DNA of 17,321 bases, taken from the NCBI GenBank assembly GCA_934255105.1, contig CAKQNH010000018.1, positions 1-17,321 on the forward strand. The letters run 5' to 3'. The notes below the pieces were generated by a model. It was given only the letters and a program-made list of their open reading frames with translations, was not told the DNA's origin and ran no database searches. Positions 13,680 through 17,321 of this stretch are shown one piece after another. The position numbers were made by a program, and so were the translations under genes. This DNA is from an uncultured Pirellulaceae bacterium. GTDB lineage: Bacteria > Planctomycetota > Planctomycetia > Pirellulales > Pirellulaceae. Each line of letters begins with the position of its first letter. The first letter of the stretch is position 1.

Positions 13680-15350
13680 TTAGTCGGGAAGTTCAATCTT
13701 CTCAAAGCTAGCAGCCTCGCGGAGTTTGCTCAGCGCACGAGCCTCCAACTGGCGAATGCGCTCCTTGGTCACGCCCAACTCAGCCCCCACTTCCTTAAGC
13801 GTTAGCGGTTCCTGGGTATGATCCAGCCCAAAGCGGCGAATGATGATTTGCTGCTCCCGCTGATCGAGGCGATGCAAGATGCGGTTGATCTGCTTCTCGC
13901 GCGTTTTCTGTGCAATCTCCGCAGCGAAGTGATTGATGCGGTTATCTTCGTGAGCCATAAACAATTCTTCGCCCGTGGTGCGGAAGCGATCGTTGTGCTT
14001 GAACTCGCCGGGTATCGACCGCGCAAAATTCTTCATGATGGCCCAACTGGCATACGTGCTGAATTTATTGCCACGCGAATAATCGAACTTCTCTACAGCG
14101 CGAAACAGCGACATGTTGCCATCGCTGACCAAGCCGAAGAAATCATCCGAACTCTTCATGTGACGCTTGGAGATCGAGACCACCAGTCGCAAGTTGGCTT
14201 GCACTATTTTGTTCTTGACATCGACCACCCGTTGATACAGCGCGTCGATCTCATCCATGATGCCTACCGACGGGGCGGCTGGATTCAATTGCTGACGCAG
14301 CGCATCGGCCTTGAACTTCAAGTAGTTCATCTGCCGAAACAGGTGGTACTCTTGTTCGCGAGTGAGCAACTGCACGTCGTACAGCGACGCCAAGTATGTC
14401 GGTAGACCGCTGGGGGCGGCAACATTGCGCGGCGGAATGATCGCCTCAGGGGTTTCACCCAAAATCTCCTGCTCAGCGTTTTCGTTGGCTGTGGCGAAGA
14501 GCTCATTGGGGATGAAGTCGAGCGGCAACAGCATAATCTCTGCTGCGCGCTGTTCGTTGATGATCCGCACGATCGTGCTGCGCGTCCGCGAGTACTGGCG
14601 AGTCAATTGGCTGATGCCTGATCTTCGCTGATACTGCGCATAAATGGCCGCTTTGTCCGCTTCGGAAAGGCTGGGGCGGAAGTCTGGGAAGACCGCCAGC
14701 TCAGGGTTTTTCCGATCGTGGTTTTTGAGCGTGTAACGAATGGTCTCTACGCTACGACCCAAAGCCGCCGCGACTTGACGTGCCACCTCTGACAAATTGG
14801 CTCCATCGGCGGCCGCTCGACGCGACCGCTCAATGATCTCTGTCCGCTCGTCGGCTGAAAGTTGGCTAAACCGTTCGCCACGGCTAACACGATCGCGGTG
14901 CCGGGCTACGAAACGTTCGACACTGCTGTGCAAAAAGCCGACGCGCTTGCGCCCATCGCGGACAAAGCGACGGCTGACCAAGCCTTGATCGCGCCACCGC
15001 GAGATCGTCTTGGTGGATACGTTGAACATGCGGCTCAAGTCTTCCACCGTGTGAACTGGCTCTTGGATCTCTTCGACGCGCAGGTTGAGCGAGTCGGTGA
15101 CATCTTCGACGAACAGCCTTAAGTCGTGCGCAGCATCCTCACCCCGCACCAACTTGCGACAGTTTTCCTCCGGCCGATAATCGGTCACGCGGAAATAAAT
15201 GAACTCGTATGGATACTCGCGCACCATATCCAGCTCGCCTAGCAGGCGCTCGGCCCTCTCGGCTTGTTCCAGCCGTTTGCCGCGCGGTGCGTAGCGTACT
15301 TGATGGTCGCGTAGTTCTCGAATCAAAGCGATGCGGTAATCGTGATGCAT
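13680..15350 (-). CDS. Sigma-70 family sigma factor with N-terminal multi-HTH extension
   Basis: The 556-residue protein directs RNA polymerase to promoters. The C-terminal part is sigma: LPTYLASLYDVQLLTREQEY (about 317-336, region 1.2-like), region 2 from IVQANLRLVVSISKRHM (382-398) through FDYSRGNKFSTYASWAIMKN (422-441), and region 4 from RLDQREQQIIIRRFGLD with the helix-turn-helix LTLKEVGAELGVTKERIRQL (516-535). Region 3 appears reduced: only about 40 residues separate regions 2 and 4. The usual WW of region 2.3-2.4 is WA. The first 300 residues are not sigma-like. They contain a MerR/excisionase-type HTH (VEDLSRMFNVSTKTISRWRD, 102-121) and two further HTH-like segments (about 185-210 and 230-267). 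I recall this layout from planctomycete sigma factors; its function is unknown. AAAGG lies 9 bases before ATG 15350. Transcription is convergent with the membrane-protein gene. Confidence 0.92.
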   Translation of the reverse strand: MHHDYRIALIRELRDHQVRYAPRGKRLEQAERAERLLGELDMVREYPYEFIYFRVTDYRPEENCRKLVRGEDAAHDLRLFVEDVTDSLNLRVEEIQEPVHTVEDLSRMFNVSTKTISRWRDQGLVSRRFVRDGRKRVGFLHSSVERFVARHRDRVSRGERFSQLSADERTEIIERSRRAAADGANLSEVARQVAAALGRSVETIRYTLKNHDRKNPELAVFPDFRPSLSEADKAAIYAQYQRRSGISQLTRQYSRTRSTIVRIINEQRAAEIMLLPLDFIPNELFATANENAEQEILGETPEAIIPPRNVAAPSGLPTYLASLYDVQLLTREQEYHLFRQMNYLKFKADALRQQLNPAAPSVGIMDEIDALYQRVVDVKNKIVQANLRLVVSISKRHMKSSDDFFGLVSDGNMSLFRAVEKFDYSRGNKFSTYASWAIMKNFARSIPGEFKHNDRFRTTGEELFMAHEDNRINHFAAEIAQKTREKQINRILHRLDQREQQIIIRRFGLDHTQEPLTLKEVGAELGVTKERIRQLEARALSKLREAASFEKIELPD

Positions 15351-15971
15351 CGGTCAATACCTTTCCCTGCATGCGCGTGAGTGTCAAATCCATTCCCTGC
15401 GGTTTCCGACCGCCAACACTCACACGCGGCTGGGCATGAATCCCATCCTGGGATCCTGCAAAAAAGCCGCCAACCACTAAGCATTGTTCGCTGATCTCCG
15501 CTGCATCGCTACCAATCTATCATGGACTGCCGTCTTCATGACCGTGGCAATCAAACAAATTTGCGTTGGTAGTGCGTCGCAGCTAGGTCTTCTTACGAAC
15601 CCCTCGCTGTCATGATTGTGTCGTTAGTTACATAGATGCAAAACAGGGGCCATAAGTTCGACAGTTGGGATTAGTTTTTTCGGAATCGATGTAAGTCATT
15701 GATAAATATAACGTTATGTCGTTTTCCTGCTTTCTGGGAGTCAAGGCCTGCGGGGCGGTTTTTTGTAAATTTGTCCGAAGTGTCTGAAAATGTGACAACC
15801 GCCTGCCTTGCTTTGAGACATTCGAGTTGCACCATTTGGCGCGAGTTGGCTGATATTAAGGGTCGCACATGCCGAAGATTAGTAGAGTAGGCGGGTGGTG
15901 CCGCAGGTCCCTAGATGCCGCGTGCCACCCGCATCGATGACACTGCGTCTGACGACCCACGGAGTGACCTA
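15351..15971. other. Long divergent intergenic region, no gene seen
   Basis: This 620-base gap lies between the divergent sigma-factor and Tat-protein genes. Nearest the sigma gene, TGAGTGT (15378-15384) and ACACTCA (15416-15422) form a stem in its leader, extended by flanking CGCG bases. The middle (about 15540-15860) is more AT-rich than its surroundings. Two short antisense-overlapping open frames of 63-65 codons occur there (15671-15868 minus, 15699-15890 plus), but neither has a Shine-Dalgarno or a recognisable motif, and I do not call them genes. No convincing sigma-70 promoter was found. Confidence 0.55.
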
Positions 15972-17321
15972 ATGACCCAGCGCCTGCGTAACCAGCTACT
16001 TTTCTCGCCATGTTCACAGTGGCTCTCTCGCCGCCAGTTCGTCCAAGGGCTGTCCACTGGACTGTGCGCATCGCTGGGAGCAGGTGTCGCTCGCGCCCAA
16101 GGCGGCTCGCCGACCGCCCCTGCCAGATCGGCAAACGCCCCTACGAGCAAGGTGCTGATCGTGCAGCCCAGCGGCGCGCTGGACCTTAGCACCCGCACCA
16201 AAATCGTGCTAGAACTCTCCGGCAGCCTGCGCCTCAATGAAGAAGAATCGAAGCCACAGGAGCAATCAGCCGATGCCCAGCAGCCCATCGTGGTCAAAGG
16301 CAAGTCGACTCTCGACTACTTCGAGCGAATTGCATTAACTGGCAAGGCGGGTGGGCAAGTTTCGATCGCATCAGCGGCCGCACGACGCTACAACGAGGCT
16401 CAGGCGGAGAACTGGGTTTCCGGCAAGTCGTCAAACAACAAGCTCCGCCCCGCCTGCGCGGAGACTCGCTTGCTCCCGCACAAAGGTCTGTGGCAGGAGT
16501 ACTGCGAAACTCAACCACTCAGTAGTCGCGAGGTGCAGTTGCTGCACTCGCCCGTCGATTCGTCTTCGCTGGAGTTGCTGCTACCGCTAGAGCCCGCGCG
16601 AGCCGATTCAAAGTGGTCGATCAGCACCGACGACGCGCAGCGGTTATTCAACCTAGACGCTGTGCACAATTCAACCCTGACAGCGAATATTTCCAAAGTG
16701 GAAAATGGAATCGCCACGGTGCTGCTCAAAGGCGAGCTGGACGCCACGGCTAATAGCGTACCCACGCGATTGGAAATCGATGGGAATTTCCAAGTTAAAC
16801 TGGCCAGCCAGTGCGCACTGGTAACGTGGCTGGGAGTGGTGATCAAGGAGGTGCGGCAGGTCAGCCAGGCAGAGCCTGGTTTCGACATAACGGCTCGCGT
16901 GCGTTTGATTCGCGAAGAGTCGGATGCCAAAGTTAACATCACGGCGGAGGACCTGCGCAAGCTTGCGGCGACTGAAGATGCAGGCCGTTGGTTGGTGCAT
17001 CTTAAATCGACGGCCGGCCGCTATTCGATGCTCGCCGACCGGCGGTGGCACATCCATCGCGACTCGCCCGAGGAGTCGATACTCCGGATGGTCGAAAACA
17101 ACACTGTCATCGCCCAGTGCTCGGTCAGCCGTTTGGCCGAACTGGAGCCCGGCCAGCAATTGACTATTGAAGGCTTGCAGGCGGACATTAAGATGCTGCT
17201 GGGCAAAGGCTTTGGAGAGTTTTTAGAATCGTCCGAGAAGGTCACCTCCACTAAGCTGCGAATGATGCGCGCCGTGGTCATGGGAGAACTGGAGGAGGTG
17301 CCGATTCAGTGGATCTACACC
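15972..17321 (+). CDS. Tat-exported protein of unknown function (3' end beyond window)
   Basis: The visible 450 residues start at ATG 15972, seven bases after a good GGAG. The N-terminus carries a twin-arginine signal: WLSRRQFVQGLSTGLCASLG with Arg20-Arg21, and a likely cleavage after ARA near residue 42. The rest shows no motif I recognise. It alternates likely beta strands and short helices, for example KVLIVQPSGALDLSTRTKIV, a Ser/Asn-rich SGKSSNNKLRPAC stretch, RLEIDGNFQVKLASQ, FDITARVRLIREESDAKVNI and WLVHLKSTAGRYSMLADRRW. There are few cysteines. Tat export suggests either a cofactor or rapid folding before export, but no cofactor site is evident. The frame is still open at the window's end, so full length is unknown. 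No upstream gene is close, so this probably begins its own transcript. Confidence 0.85.
   Translation, partial: MTQRLRNQLLFSPCSQWLSRRQFVQGLSTGLCASLGAGVARAQGGSPTAPARSANAPTSKVLIVQPSGALDLSTRTKIVLELSGSLRLNEEESKPQEQSADAQQPIVVKGKSTLDYFERIALTGKAGGQVSIASAAARRYNEAQAENWVSGKSSNNKLRPACAETRLLPHKGLWQEYCETQPLSSREVQLLHSPVDSSSLELLLPLEPARADSKWSISTDDAQRLFNLDAVHNSTLTANISKVENGIATVLLKGELDATANSVPTRLEIDGNFQVKLASQCALVTWLGVVIKEVRQVSQAEPGFDITARVRLIREESDAKVNITAEDLRKLAATEDAGRWLVHLKSTAGRYSMLADRRWHIHRDSPEESILRMVENNTVIAQCSVSRLAELEPGQQLTIEGLQADIKMLLGKGFGEFLESSEKVTSTKLRMMRAVVMGELEEVPIQWIYT

Noticed and set aside
13818..14405. 195-codon plus-strand frame
   Set aside because: It is antisense to sigma regions 2-4, which are plainly coding on the minus strand.
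15740..15766. Possible terminator (GCGGGGCGG followed by six T's)
   Set aside because: The upstream bases do not form a stable stem, and the site is in a divergent gap where no transcript should end.
15671..15890. Two overlapping 63-65 codon frames on opposite strands
   Set aside because: They have no Shine-Dalgarno, no recognisable motif, and cannot both be real; the region's AT-richness alone does not argue for a gene.

Overview
The window looks like a chromosomal stretch from a planctomycete, most probably a member of the Pirellulaceae. The evidence is a DUF1559 protein with a prepilin leader, a Tat-exported DUF1501 protein, a 'putative membrane-bound dehydrogenase' of the Pirellula/Verrucomicrobium type, a planctomycete-style c-type cytochrome lipoprotein, and an unusual sigma factor that begins MHHDYRIALIRELRD. 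Gene order is loose, strands alternate, and intergenic spaces are long and packed with palindromic repeats. No RNA gene, transposase, prophage or CRISPR array was seen.

Layout. 1-596 (minus): DUF1559 protein, cut by the left edge. 597-1160: gene-free, with a 22-bp perfect palindrome and a degenerate copy of a dispersed AAGCTT-type repeat. 1161-1886 (plus): helix-turn-helix regulator fused to an NTF2/SnoaL-like domain. 1918-1984: 24-bp perfect inverted repeat. 2020-3423 (plus): DUF1501 protein. 3505-3753 (plus): small single-helix membrane protein. 3761-4090: two opposed tandem arrays of the AAGCTT-type repeat. 4191-5399 (plus): carA. 5458-5722: a second, unrelated ~32-bp tandem array. 5782-6306 (minus): secreted protein of unknown function. 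6445-7071 (minus): trmB, divergent from 7226-8047 (plus), a sugar isomerase/epimerase. 8179-9978 (minus): membrane-bound dehydrogenase with HEAT-like repeats but no C-terminal heme domain. It is divergent from 10399-12285 (plus), a heme-c lipoprotein, which is followed closely by 12332-13198 (plus), a single-pass membrane protein. 13199-13679: several more repeat types. 13680-15350 (minus): sigma-70 family factor with an N-terminal extension containing several helix-turn-helix segments. 15972-17321 (plus): Tat-exported protein of unknown function, cut by the right edge.

How the genes fit together. Two housekeeping genes are unambiguous: carA (carbamoyl phosphate for arginine and pyrimidines) and trmB (tRNA m7G46). 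Much of the rest encodes exported or envelope proteins (DUF1559, DUF1501, dehydrogenase, cytochrome lipoprotein, secreted small protein, Tat protein). The only multigene unit I would call an operon is 10399-13198. The dehydrogenase and the cytochrome lipoprotein share a divergent control region, and the dehydrogenase lacks the heme domain usually fused to this family. A two-component electron-transfer pair is therefore an attractive but unproven reading.

The most unusual features are the intergenic repeat families (at least five, several with a 29-32 bp period) and the architecture of the sigma factor. Start codons for carA and the 12332 gene were chosen from Shine-Dalgarno spacing and differ slightly from the longest open frame.
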